The notes: generated from the sequence alone by a model not told the origin. Counted from the stretch's first letter, positions 26,967 to 35,478 are shown. The stretch: DNA of 64,000 nt from Amycolatopsis arida (GCF_900115565.1 NZ_FOWW01000001.1:625731-689730); one strand, 5' to 3'. Numbers and translations: made by a program.

Positions 26967-29690
26967 TCACCGGACGGGCGCCGGTGCCGTTCTCGCCTCG
27001 AGGTTCCACCCGGACAGCTCCACATGGGGTATCGCGCCGCCGAGGTCGGCCACCCGGTACTCCGCGCGCAGGGTGCGTCGCTCGCCCGGCCAGAGCGTCA
27101 CGTAGTTGTCCGTCCACGTCGCCGGCGTGACCTGCGCCCCGCCCGCCCCCTGCCGGAGGCTGGCCCGGACGAAGAACGCCACCCCGGGACCGTCCGCGGG
27201 GTTCTCCACGGTCACCTCGGTGACCACGGTGCCGCCGCGCACGTGCGAGCGCGCGTCCCTCGCCACCACCCGCGCCGGTGGCAGGTCCTGCAACCCGGTC
27301 ATGTCCGCGTACTCGACCGTCGGCGAGTGCCACCAGGTCGCCTTCGCGTGGTCCACGACATCATCCTTTGTGGACAGCCAGTAGACGTTGCGGTCCACCA
27401 CCTCGCCGGCCGCGTCGGTGAGCACCAGCCGCAGGAAGTACGCGCCCTCCACGCCGGCCGGTGGCGGCATGTCCAGCACTCGCGCGGTGCCCGTCCCACC
27501 CACCGTCACCGGAGCACGCTTCTCGGCCAGCACGGTGCCGGCCAGGTCGAGCTGGGTGGCCTCGACGGTGAGCCCGCGCGCCTCGACGAGCCCGGTGTTC
27601 ACCACGGCCACCGCGTCGTCGTCGTAGGAGTACTGCGCGTGCAAGGGCCGCAGCGCCTTCTTCGCCCCGAAGTACGACCCGTTGGTGCCGAGGGTGTGGT
27701 CGAACAGGTGCCAGTACAGCGTGGGCCACGGGTTGTTCACCATCCAGTAGATGACACCGGTGGCCGGGTTGCCGGGATCGGCGAAGTCCCGACCGTAGGC
27801 CTCGAACTGCGCCCGGTTGCCCTCGTAGTTGGACAGTTGTGCCTTGCGCAGGAAGTCCTCCCGGTCGCGGATCGGCCCGTAGCGCCGCTCGAGGGCCTTG
27901 ACGAACAGGGTCAGCGTCGAGAAGACCTCCTTCTTCGCCAGGTGGTAGTGCGGCTGGTCGGGCCGGCGCCACAGCGCGTCGATCTCGTCCTCGGTGAGGA
28001 ACTTCCGCAGGCTGTCCAGCTCCGGGATCATCGGGCCGGAGCCGACCTCGGAGGCGAAGCCGTGGCTGCCGCCGAGCCGGTCGCCGTACCAGTAGCTCGG
28101 CGGCACCCACCAGTACGGCCCGTCCATCTTCATCCCGGCCTCGCCGAGCACCGGGGGCGGCGGCACGCTCGACGGCCGCCGCGCGGCGGACGGCAGCACC
28201 GGCACCCGGAAGTCCACCCTGGCGAACGCGTCCAGGTAGAGCTTCTCGATCTCGGCGGTGGCGTAGTTGTCGCTGCCGATGAAGAACCCGAGGATGCTGG
28301 GGCTGTTCACCATGCGCCGTGCCTCGGCGAGGCCGGACGCCGCCGCGACCCGCGCGTCCTCCTCGGTCCACGGGTGCGTCGGGTTCTTCTTCGCCCACGC
28401 CTCCCACTTGGTGCAGCACTCCCAGCCGGGCAGCAGCATGATGCCCAGCGAGTCCGCCAGCTCGAGCAGCTCGCGGTCCTCCTGCTTGCCCTCCAACCGG
28501 ATCGTGTTCAGGCCGAGGTCGCGCACGTACCGCAGCTGGTCGGCCAGCCGGCCGGGTTGGGTGCGCAGGAACAGGTCGGAGGCCCAGCCGCCGCCGCGCA
28601 CGCCGAACGGCTTGCCGTTGACGAAGAACGTCCGGTAGCCCTGCGGGGTCAGCTCGGAGCGCACGTCGCGGATGCCGAACTGGCGGGTGGCACGGTCGGA
28701 GGGCAGCGGGCCCACGTGCGCGTCGAGGGTGAGCCGATAGCGCGGCTGGTCCCCGAACTGCGCCGGCCACCACACCTTCGGATGGCGCAGGTCGAGCTGC
28801 GGGTGCTCCTCCGGCCGGAAGGTCACCGTGGTGGTCTGCTCGGGGGCCAGGGTCACCCGCCGCTGGAAGGTGATCCGCTCGATGCGCCCGCGCACGGTGG
28901 CGGTGACCGGCCGGTCGGTGTTGTTGCGAACCTCGGCCTTGACGGTCAGCGCGGCCCGGTCCAGTTCGGGCAGCGCGAGGTCGGACAGCACCCGCGGGTC
29001 GAGCAGCGACACCGGCCCGGTGGTGGCGAGCTCGACGTCGCGCCAGATGCCCATGTTGTTGTCCGGCGCCGGCGGGCTCCAGTCGAGGAAGCTCACCGTG
29101 AGGTCGCGGAACGGGTCGGCCGGCATGGCCTTGACGGCGAGCGCGTTGCGGCCGGGGCGGAGCAGGCCGGTGACGTCGAACTCGTACGTGGGGTAGGCCC
29201 CGACCACCTCGTCGGTGCCGGCGATCCTCGTGCCGTTGAGCCACACCTCGCCGCGGGAGATCACGCCGCCGTGGAACCGGAGGAAGGTGTGCCGGCCGGG
29301 CACCGGCGCGGCGACGAAGTCCCGCCGGTACCACCAGGGCACGGCGAAGTCGGCGGGGTCGACCGCGTCGCGCAGGTTGGTGGAGTGGTTGAGGTCCGGG
29401 TACGTCCCCGCGGCGATCAGGCCGGCCATGACCGTCGAGCGGGCCGGCACGCGCAGCCAGTCGCGGTCGCGGAAGCCGGGGGTGGAGATCGCCGCGCCGT
29501 CCGCGGCCAGACCGGCGGAGGAGCGCAGCCGCCAGTCCGGCACGGTGCCGGCGCGGCCCGGCTCGCTCGGCGCGGCGAAGCCGCCTGCCACCGGCTCCCC
29601 CGCGGCGGGCGGGCCGCCGGTGGCGAGGAGCGTCGCGAACAGCGCGGCGGCGAGGGCGGGCACGAGCCAACGAGGCGCACGTCGGGCCAT
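26967..29690 (-). CDS. Secreted GH2 exo-beta-D-glucosaminidase-like enzyme
   Basis: A 907-residue protein with a Sec signal peptide (about 1-31) and GH2 layout: galactose-binding-like domain (about 60-225), immunoglobulin-like domain (about 230-340), TIM barrel (about 345-660) and C-terminal beta domains. It follows the CsxA subfamily: a Ser-Asp doublet S473-D474 (FFIGSDN) where other GH2 enzymes have the acid/base Glu, GMKMDGPYWWVPP, and a putative nucleophile E548 (GFASE). CsxA releases glucosamine from chitosan ends. A mannosidase-type GH2 is the alternative, less likely given the doublet. Confidence 0.88.
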   Translation of the reverse strand: MARRAPRWLVPALAAALFATLLATGGPPAAGEPVAGGFAAPSEPGRAGTVPDWRLRSSAGLAADGAAISTPGFRDRDWLRVPARSTVMAGLIAAGTYPDLNHSTNLRDAVDPADFAVPWWYRRDFVAAPVPGRHTFLRFHGGVISRGEVWLNGTRIAGTDEVVGAYPTYEFDVTGLLRPGRNALAVKAMPADPFRDLTVSFLDWSPPAPDNNMGIWRDVELATTGPVSLLDPRVLSDLALPELDRAALTVKAEVRNNTDRPVTATVRGRIERITFQRRVTLAPEQTTTVTFRPEEHPQLDLRHPKVWWPAQFGDQPRYRLTLDAHVGPLPSDRATRQFGIRDVRSELTPQGYRTFFVNGKPFGVRGGGWASDLFLRTQPGRLADQLRYVRDLGLNTIRLEGKQEDRELLELADSLGIMLLPGWECCTKWEAWAKKNPTHPWTEEDARVAAASGLAEARRMVNSPSILGFFIGSDNYATAEIEKLYLDAFARVDFRVPVLPSAARRPSSVPPPPVLGEAGMKMDGPYWWVPPSYWYGDRLGGSHGFASEVGSGPMIPELDSLRKFLTEDEIDALWRRPDQPHYHLAKKEVFSTLTLFVKALERRYGPIRDREDFLRKAQLSNYEGNRAQFEAYGRDFADPGNPATGVIYWMVNNPWPTLYWHLFDHTLGTNGSYFGAKKALRPLHAQYSYDDDAVAVVNTGLVEARGLTVEATQLDLAGTVLAEKRAPVTVGGTGTARVLDMPPPAGVEGAYFLRLVLTDAAGEVVDRNVYWLSTKDDVVDHAKATWWHSPTVEYADMTGLQDLPPARVVARDARSHVRGGTVVTEVTVENPADGPGVAFFVRASLRQGAGGAQVTPATWTDNYVTLWPGERRTLRAEYRVADLGGAIPHVELSGWNLEARTAPAPVR

Positions 29691-30061
29691 GCCGGCACTG
29701 TGCCGCTGGTCACTCGTTCACCACAAGAGGATGAATCAAGCAAAAAATATGCCAAACGGGCTCGGCGGCCGGCCCTGGCGAGCCCGTCACCACCCGCGCC
29801 CGGCGCGGAGCGACCTCGTCGGTGCGGGTGAGCGCCTCGGGCCGCCGCGCGTCGGGCGGCACCGAGCAGGGCGGCGGGGCGTGGGGACATCGGGGCTGCT
29901 CCCCTCCGAGGTGCGGTGAACGTGAACGCCACCAAAGGACCGTGGTGCCGCCCCTGTCGAGCACGCGGCGCACATCGCCCCACCCGGGGGACGGCAGCCG
30001 CGCCGGGTGGACCGTCGGCTGTGTGCGACCGGTGCGGGGCGGCGTGTGTCAGGATCGAGCC
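29691..30061. other. Divergent intergenic region, 371 bp
   Basis: The part next to the GH2 start (about 29715-29760) is the most AT-rich stretch nearby and includes a run CAAGCAAAAAATATGCC; it probably holds the GH2 promoter. The rest is GC-rich without recognisable genes. Confidence 0.5.
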
Positions 30062-30541
30062 GTGGGCAGTAACCGAGACCGGGACGAGGAGGGGCGGGCC
30101 CGCAACGCGCGGCCGCGGGACGGGCTGGGCCGGCCGCTGCCGTACGGGGCGGCCGGGGTGCCACGCCAGCCCGAGGGGGTGCGGCGCACCCCGGCGGAGA
30201 CCGTGGCCGAGGCGCAGCGGCTGCTGGACGAGGGCAAGCCGTTCCACGCGCACGAGGTGTTCGAGGACGCGTGGAAGACCGGGCCCGCCGGCGAGGAGGG
30301 GTTGTGGCGCGGCCTGGCGCAACTCGCGGTGGGGGTGACGCACGCGGCGCGCGGGAACAGTGGCGGCGCCGCGGCCCTGCTTCGCCGCGGCGCGGACAAC
30401 ATCGCGCCGTACGGATCGCCGTACGGGCTGGACGTCCCCGGGTTGTGCGCGTGGGCCCGGCGCCTGGCCGCGGAGCTCGACACGAACCCGGAACCACGGG
30501 ACGCGGCGGCCCTGGCCCCCACCCTGCGCCCGACCCGCTAG
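30062..30541 (+). CDS. DUF309 protein
   Basis: A 159-residue protein with the DUF309 signature (AQRLLDEGKPFHAHEVFEDAW, then GLWRGLAQLAVGVTHAARGN and PYGLDVPGL). DUF309 proteins are small helical proteins of unknown function. The GTG at 30062 has no ribosome binding site, so translation may be leaderless. The last 75 bp of the gene are duplicated almost exactly at 32172-32246, on the far side of the next two genes. Confidence 0.88.
   Translation: MGSNRDRDEEGRARNARPRDGLGRPLPYGAAGVPRQPEGVRRTPAETVAEAQRLLDEGKPFHAHEVFEDAWKTGPAGEEGLWRGLAQLAVGVTHAARGNSGGAAALLRRGADNIAPYGSPYGLDVPGLCAWARRLAAELDTNPEPRDAAALAPTLRPTR
30467..30541 (+). repeat. Direct repeat copy 1 (DUF309 3' end)
   Basis: This 75-bp segment, from GCCGCGGAGCTCGAC to the stop codon, matches 32172-32246 with a single mismatch. 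The two copies flank the Rrf2 regulator and SDR genes. Confidence 0.9.
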
Positions 30542-30565
30542 CCCGCCCGCCTCTCAGATGCGGGA

Positions 30566-30598
30566 TTGACGGTCGACTAAACCGCAACTAGCTTAGTT
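30566..30598 (+). promoter_or_regulatory. Promoter with overlapping palindromic operator for the Rrf2 gene
   Basis: TTGACG (30566-30571) and TAGCTT (30589-30594) are 17 bp apart. The -10 box lies inside the palindrome AACTA-GCT-TAGTT (30586-30598), a likely operator for autorepression by the Rrf2 protein encoded 40 bp downstream. Rrf2 proteins commonly repress their own promoters. Confidence 0.7.
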
Positions 30599-30637
30599 AC
30601 AGTTCGATCGGCGCCGCTGGTCGTGAAGGGGGGTCCA

Positions 30638-31084
30638 GTGGGTCTCAGCAGTAGGAACGCGGTCGCGATCCACGCGCTCACGCTGCTGGCGCGCTGGCCC
30701 GACAACTCGCTGACCTCCGCGGAGATCGCGGGCAGCCTGGCGAGCAACCCGGTTCTCGTGCGGCGCGTTCTCGGCAACCTGCGAGACGCCGACCTGGTGC
30801 GGTCCACCGAGGGCCGTGGTGGTGGCTGGTCCCTTGCCCGCGCCCCAGGTGAGATCACGCTTTACGACACGTTCGCCGCCGTCGAGACGGGACCAATCCT
30901 GTCGCGGCACCCCCATCCACCCAGCACCTCGTGCGAGGTCGGGCGCCACATGCGAGCACTGCTCGAGACAGAGTTCCGTGACGCGGAACGGGCCATGGAA
31001 GAACGGCTCGGCCGAACGACCATCGCCCACCTGCTCCAGCAGGTGCTGACTCTCGAGCGTGAACTCGCACTACCGAGTCGCTGA
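30638..31084 (+). CDS. Rrf2-family transcriptional regulator
   Basis: A 148-residue regulator with an N-terminal winged helix (SLASNPVLVRRVLGNLRDADLV, then STEGRGGGWSLAR wing) and a helical dimerisation part. The three-cysteine iron-sulfur cluster of IscR/NsrR is absent (only TSCEVG remains), so it is of the YwnA-like, cluster-free type that often responds to reactive compounds. A GAAGGGGGG site precedes the GTG at 30638. The SDR gene 46 bp downstream is its probable target. Confidence 0.9.
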   Translation: MGLSSRNAVAIHALTLLARWPDNSLTSAEIAGSLASNPVLVRRVLGNLRDADLVRSTEGRGGGWSLARAPGEITLYDTFAAVETGPILSRHPHPPSTSCEVGRHMRALLETEFRDAERAMEERLGRTTIAHLLQQVLTLERELALPSR

Positions 31085-31130
31085 ACCGTAGCCACGGCGA
31101 GGGCGGACAATGCCGCGAAGGACGGGTCGA

Positions 31131-31916
31131 ATGCCACCGATGACGACAGGGTCGACACGCATCGCCGTGGTGACCGGAGCGGGGAGGGGAATCGGGCTCG
31201 CGATCGTGCGGGCACTGGCCGAAGATGGGCTCACCGTCGTCGCCGGCAGCCGCACTGTCTCTGACGCGCTGAAGGATGCGACACCAGACGCGTTGGAGGT
31301 CGACCTGGCCATCCCCGACGGACCCGCGCGCCTCGTGCAGCACGCGCTCGACCGGCACGGTGGGATCGATCTACTCGTCAACAACGTCGCGGGCACCTCG
31401 ACGCCCGCCGGAGGGTTCCTCCAACTCGAGGACGAGGCGTGGCTCCACACGTTCAATCTGACGTTCATGTCGGCCGTCCGCGCGACACGGGCGGCATTGC
31501 CGAGCCTGCTCGACCGCCGCGGCGCGGTGGTCAACATCAGTTCGGTGAACGCCAAACTGCCGCAGCCACGCCTGGTCGCCCAGTCCGCCGCCAAGGCGGC
31601 GCTGTCGAACCTCGGCAAGGCACTTGCCGAGGAGTTCGCCGCCCGCGGACTGCGCGTGAACACGATCTCTCCCGGCCCGGTGTGGACCGACTTGTGGACC
31701 TCCCCGGGCGGGCCCGGCGAGATGCTCGCCCGCCGGGCGGGCGCCCGGCTCGAGGACTTCACCGAACAGCTTCCGGAGGCGATCGGCGTGCCAACCGGTC
31801 GGCTCGCCGACCCGGAGGAGATCGCGGCGCTCGTGGTGCTCCTCGCATCCGGGCGGGTAGCCAACATGAGCGGTTCGGAGCTGGTGATCGACGGCGGGAT
31901 GCTCAGGTCCGTCTGA
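31131..31916 (+). CDS. SDR-family protein lacking the catalytic tyrosine
   Basis: A 261-residue SDR with cofactor motif TGAGRGIG and NNVAG. In the active-site block the usual YSAAK is QSAAK (Q151, K155), while the Ser of NISSVN is kept. Loss of Tyr should cripple the normal hydride-transfer chemistry. It may be a binding protein or use another residue. The ATG at 31131 has AAGGA 9 bp upstream; ATGs at 31110 and 31140 are also possible. It follows the Rrf2 gene. Confidence 0.88.
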   Translation: MPPMTTGSTRIAVVTGAGRGIGLAIVRALAEDGLTVVAGSRTVSDALKDATPDALEVDLAIPDGPARLVQHALDRHGGIDLLVNNVAGTSTPAGGFLQLEDEAWLHTFNLTFMSAVRATRAALPSLLDRRGAVVNISSVNAKLPQPRLVAQSAAKAALSNLGKALAEEFAARGLRVNTISPGPVWTDLWTSPGGPGEMLARRAGARLEDFTEQLPEAIGVPTGRLADPEEIAALVVLLASGRVANMSGSELVIDGGMLRSV

Positions 31917-32098
31917 GCCAACCCGCCGGAAAGCCCCTGCCTGGACGGTCGCCGGCCGGGACCGGCGCATGTGGTGCGTCGCGGACGGCCAAACCGAGTT
32001 CCGACGATCGGGCCGGTCGGGGCTCTCCGGACGGGCCGCGGGCGAGCGGGCGAGCCGAGTGACGCTGCCCGGGTGGTCCAGCGCTCCGCCGCGGCGCC

Positions 32099-32246
32099 GA
32101 CGACCTCGCACCGCGTACGAGTCGCCGCCCGGGTTGGACATCCCGGGTTGTGTCCATGGGCCCGGCGGCTCGCCGCGGAGCTCGACACGAACCCGGAACC
32201 ACGGGACGCGGCGGCCATGGCCCCCACCCTGCGCCCGACCCGCTAG
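32099..32246 (+). pseudogene. Remnant copy of the DUF309 gene 3' end
   Basis: This stretch aligns with about 30394-30541 inside DUF309. The last 75 bp (32172-32246) have one mismatch and keep the frame and stop (AAELDTNPEPRDAAAMAPTL); the upstream part is more diverged but still recognisable. There is no start or N-terminal half. It ends 9 bp from the stop of the ECF42-recombinase fusion on the other strand. Between 31917 and 32098 nothing else was recognised. Confidence 0.85.
32172..32246 (+). repeat. Direct repeat copy 2 (DUF309 3' end)
   Basis: Partner of 30467-30541. Together they bracket a 1.7-kb segment with the Rrf2 regulator and SDR gene. Confidence 0.9.
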
Positions 32247-32254
32247 CACCGCGC

Positions 32255-34237
32255 TCAGCGGCGGGGCTTGAGCTGCCGAAGGGTGAACCCGCGGCCGGTT
32301 GGGTCCAGTGACCGAGTGGCCTGCTTGAAGAGGAACTCCGCGCGCTCGTAGGACAGCCGGCGGCGACCGGTCTGCGGGCAGAGGTCGGCCGCCGTCGGCA
32401 TCCGGGCCGGCGCGGGCCGGCGATCGGCGAGGAACACCGGCCCCCGGGTTCGCCCGGCCAGCAGCTCAGGCAGTAGCTGGGCGGTGCCGGACCGCCAGCT
32501 CACCCATCGGTCACCCGCCCTGGCCCTCCGGTCAACCAGGTCCAGCCGCTCCACGTCGAGCGACAGCACCGTCCGCACTCCCGCCGCGGACTCGTGCAGC
32601 AACCGCCACAGGGTCCGCTCCCGCAACGGCACGTCGGGCCGGCTCCAGAGGGCCTCCAGCAGCGCCGGCGGGATCGGCTCGGCGGGCGGGCGCGGATCGG
32701 CCCGCCGCGCGAGGCCGGTCGCGAGGTCGGGGAGCCCGGCCCAGGCGCCGAACGAGCGAACGCCGGCCCGGTGCCGGTTCCAGGTCGCGGCGGCCGCACC
32801 ACCCCAGGCGACCGTGACCACGCGCGCCACGTCCGCCGCGGTGAGCTCCGCCAGCGGCAGCCGGTCACCGAGCGCGAGGCGCAGCCGCCGCAGGGTCTGG
32901 CGGTACGCGCGGACGGTGGCCGGGTCCAGGTCGTCCCGGCGCAGGAACTCGGCGGCTGCCGTCCCGAGCGTGGGGCCCAGCGGGTCGGTGTCGGCGAGCT
33001 CCGCCGCGCGCCGCAGCAGGAAGGCGCGCTCGGCGGCGTTCCCGGTCAGCGCCGCGGCCCGCGCGAACTCCCGGTGCGCCTCCGCGGGCCGGTCCAACCG
33101 CGCCAGGAGGTCGCCCCGAACGCTCGGCAGCAGGTGGTAGTCGCGCAACGCGGGGTCGTCGAGGAGCGCGTCGATCGCCGCGAGGCCGGCCTCCGGGCCG
33201 TGCGCCCTGCCGACCGCCACCGCCCGGTTGAGCCGCACGACCGGCGTGGGCACCAGCTGGACCAACGCGTCGTAGAGCGTGACGATCCGTGGCCAGTCGG
33301 TTTCCTCGGCGGTCCGGGCCCGCGCGTGGCACACCGCGATCGCGGCCTGCAGCACGTACGGGCCGGGGGTGCCGCCGGCCCGTCGGGCCCGCAGCATCGC
33401 GGCGAAACCGCGACGAATGAGCAACTGGTCCCAGCGGCCCCGGTTCTGCTCGTGCAGCGGGACCGGCGCACCGTCCGGCCCGGTGCGTGCGGCCGAGCGG
33501 GATGCCTGGATCTCCATGAGCGCGACCAGCCCGTGCGCCTCGGGCTCGTCCGGTACCAGGTCGGCCAGCAGCCGGCCGAGCCGCAGCGCCTCGTGGCACA
33601 GGCCCGGCCGCAGCAGGTCGTCGCCCGAGGTCGCCGAGTACCCCTCGTTGAAGATCAGGTAGACGACCTCGAGCACCGACGACAGGCGTTCGGCCAGCTC
33701 CGCCCCGTCGGGCAGGGCGAACGGCACGCGTTCCTCGGCCAGGGTCCGCTTGGCGGTGGCGATCCGGCGGGCGATCACCCGCTCACCGGTCAGGAACGCG
33801 CGGGCGATCTCGGCGACCGCCAGACCGCCGAGCAACCGGAGGGTCAGCGCCACCCGTGCGGCCGTCGGCAGTACCGGGTGACAGGAGAGGAACATCAGCC
33901 GGAGGACGTCGTCCTGTTCCGGCTGCTCCGGCTCCGGTTCCGGCTCCTGGTCCACCTCGTGCGCGAGCCGGTCGTACACGCGTTCCTGCCGGGCCGACCG
34001 GCGGAGATGGTCGACGGCGCGGCGCTTGGCGACGGTGGTCAACCAGGCGCCCGGGTTGTCCGGCACGCCCGTCACCGGCCACTGCTCGAGGGCGGCGACC
34101 AGCGCGTCCTGGGCCAGCTCCTCGGCGACGCCGACGTCGCGCACCATCCGGGTGAGGGTGGCGACGACGGCGGCTGACTCGAGCTTCCACACCGCGTCGA
34201 CGGTGCGGCGGGGATCCTGGTACCGAGGGTCGGTCAT
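32255..34237 (-). CDS. ECF42 sigma factor fused to a decayed tyrosine-recombinase-like domain
   Basis: A 660-residue protein. Residues 1-414 are a complete ECF42-type sigma factor: region 2 (AELAQDALVAALEQWP-like), region 4 (LTLRLLGGLAVAEIARAFL), then the long helical C-terminal part (VYLIFNEGYSATSGDDL, later LNRAVAVGRAHGPEAGLAAI). Residues 415-660 resemble actinobacterial site-specific integrases: a SAM-like arm domain (LDPATVRAYRQTLRRLRLAL, WNRHRAGVRSF) and part of the catalytic domain (RTLWRLLHESAAGVRTVLSL, LCPQTGRRRLSYERA). The first catalytic Arg looks displaced and the end, FTLRQLKPRR, stops before the His-x-x-Arg, His and Tyr. Start at ATG 34237; GTG 34252 is possible. Next to its DGPF partner gene, as usual for ECF42. 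Confidence 0.85.
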   Translation of the reverse strand: MTDPRYQDPRRTVDAVWKLESAAVVATLTRMVRDVGVAEELAQDALVAALEQWPVTGVPDNPGAWLTTVAKRRAVDHLRRSARQERVYDRLAHEVDQEPEPEPEQPEQDDVLRLMFLSCHPVLPTAARVALTLRLLGGLAVAEIARAFLTGERVIARRIATAKRTLAEERVPFALPDGAELAERLSSVLEVVYLIFNEGYSATSGDDLLRPGLCHEALRLGRLLADLVPDEPEAHGLVALMEIQASRSAARTGPDGAPVPLHEQNRGRWDQLLIRRGFAAMLRARRAGGTPGPYVLQAAIAVCHARARTAEETDWPRIVTLYDALVQLVPTPVVRLNRAVAVGRAHGPEAGLAAIDALLDDPALRDYHLLPSVRGDLLARLDRPAEAHREFARAAALTGNAAERAFLLRRAAELADTDPLGPTLGTAAAEFLRRDDLDPATVRAYRQTLRRLRLALGDRLPLAELTAADVARVVTVAWGGAAAATWNRHRAGVRSFGAWAGLPDLATGLARRADPRPPAEPIPPALLEALWSRPDVPLRERTLWRLLHESAAGVRTVLSLDVERLDLVDRRARAGDRWVSWRSGTAQLLPELLAGRTRGPVFLADRRPAPARMPTAADLCPQTGRRRLSYERAEFLFKQATRSLDPTGRGFTLRQLKPRR

Positions 34238-34286
34238 CGACGGGTGGGGCACGGCCCCGCGCGGGGGCGGGGCCGGGCCCGACGGC

Positions 34287-34610
34287 TCACGGTCCGAAGA
34301 CCTGCTGGATCACGCTCTCGCCGTCGCCGACGATCGCCCGGAACCGGCGGGTGATCTCGATCGCCTCCTCCTTGGACCGGACCTCGACCAGGGCGAACCC
34401 GGCGACGGCCTCCTTGGCCTCGGTGAACGGGCCGTCGGTGACGGTGATCTCGTCGCCGGCGGAGGCCACCCGCACGCCGCCGGGCTCGAGGCCGCCGGTG
34501 GCGAGCAGGACGCCGGCGGCGGTCAGCTCCTCGACGAACTTGGCCATCTCGACGTGCAGGTTCTCGTCGGGCGGCGCGTCGGAGGGCTTGGTGGTCATCA
34601 GGAAGCGCAT
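34287..34610 (-). CDS. DGPF/YCII-related protein linked to ECF42
   Basis: A 107-residue protein of the YCII/DGPF family with the naming motif TDGPFTEAKE and VEELTAAGVLLATGGLEP. DGPF proteins are the standard genomic partners and probable targets of ECF42 sigma factors; their biochemical role is unknown. GGAGAAAG precedes the ATG at 34610. The sigma gene begins 34-49 bp downstream, so both are likely transcribed from the promoter around 34668-34697. Confidence 0.93.
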   Translation of the reverse strand: MRFLMTTKPSDAPPDENLHVEMAKFVEELTAAGVLLATGGLEPGGVRVASAGDEITVTDGPFTEAKEAVAGFALVEVRSKEEAIEITRRFRAIVGDGESVIQQVFGP

Positions 34611-34667
34611 CGGGCTTTCTCCTTCGTGTCGGTGTCCTGCCTACGCACTCCCGTCGCCCGGGTCAAG

Positions 34668-34697
34668 GTGACAGGGAATGGCCGCGTTCCCTGTCAC
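34668..34697. promoter_or_regulatory. 30-bp interrupted palindrome in a divergent promoter
   Basis: GTGACAGGGAA (34668-34678) and TTCCCTGTCAC (34687-34697) form a perfect 11-bp inverted repeat with an 8-bp centre. Each arm presents CCTGTCAC outward, toward the DGPF-ECF42 genes on one side and the DUF998-DUF1801 genes on the other. It may be a shared operator, or supply ECF-type -35 boxes (TGTC-) in both directions. Confidence 0.6.
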
Positions 34698-34755
34698 ATC
34701 GCCGAGCCGACGACAGGGCGAGCACCACAGCACGACGACTCCGAGAGGACCGACC

Positions 34756-35478
34756 ATGACCGCCACCCAGGAACGCACCGCCGGCACCACCCTCGGCGTT
34801 CCCACCGTCGCCGCCACGCCCACCACCGCTCGTGCGGCCACCGCTCCCCACTCGCGCCACGGCACCAGGGCGCTGCTCGCCTGCGCGACCGTCGCGGCCC
34901 CGCTGTGGGCCACGGTCTCCCTGGTCCAGGCCGCGACCCGTCCTGGCTTCGACCTGACCCGGCACCCGCTCAGCCTGCTGAGCACCGGCTCACTCGGCTG
35001 GCTGCAGATCGCCAACTTCCTCCTCGCCGGCGTGCTCACCGTCGCCGGGGCGGTCGGGCTGCGGCGGGTCCTGCGGGGCACCCCGGGCGGCACGTGGGCG
35101 CCGCGCCTGGTTTTGGTCAACGGGATCGGAATGGTCGCCGCGGGGATCTTCGTCCTGGATCCCGCCGACGGCTTCCCCGCGGGCACGCCGGCCGGGCCGC
35201 CCAGCGCCCTCAGCTGGCACGGCTCCGCCCACCTGGCCGCCGGGTCGATCGCGTTCGTCGCCCTGATCGCCGCCTGCCACGTGCTCGGTCGGCACTTCGC
35301 CCGCACCGGGCACCGCGGGCACGCCCGCGCGTCCGTGGCGGCAGGCACCGCCCTCCTGCTCGGCAACGGCTGGGCGATGAGCGGCGGTGCGGGCGGCTCG
35401 CTCACCCTGGCCGCCGGCGCGATCACCGCGATGCTCTGGATCTCCGCGGTCGCCGCCCGCTACCGACACCACGCCTGA
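34756..35478 (+). CDS. DUF998 membrane protein
   Basis: A 240-residue protein with a 35-residue soluble N-terminus and six membrane helices. The DUF998 pattern is visible (FDLTRHPLSLLSTGSLGWLQ, later GIFVLDPADGFPAG). DUF998 proteins are uncharacterised. The ATG at 34756 follows GAGAGGA. It shares the divergent control region with the DGPF-ECF42 pair and is followed 62 bp later by DUF1801, so it may belong to the ECF42 regulon. Confidence 0.88.
   Translation: MTATQERTAGTTLGVPTVAATPTTARAATAPHSRHGTRALLACATVAAPLWATVSLVQAATRPGFDLTRHPLSLLSTGSLGWLQIANFLLAGVLTVAGAVGLRRVLRGTPGGTWAPRLVLVNGIGMVAAGIFVLDPADGFPAGTPAGPPSALSWHGSAHLAAGSIAFVALIAACHVLGRHFARTGHRGHARASVAAGTALLLGNGWAMSGGAGGSLTLAAGAITAMLWISAVAARYRHHA

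Noticed and set aside
32255-32995. Recombinase-like segment considered as a separate integrase gene
   Set aside because: There is no stop or start between it and the sigma factor, and the catalytic residues are missing, so a fused domain is the simpler reading.
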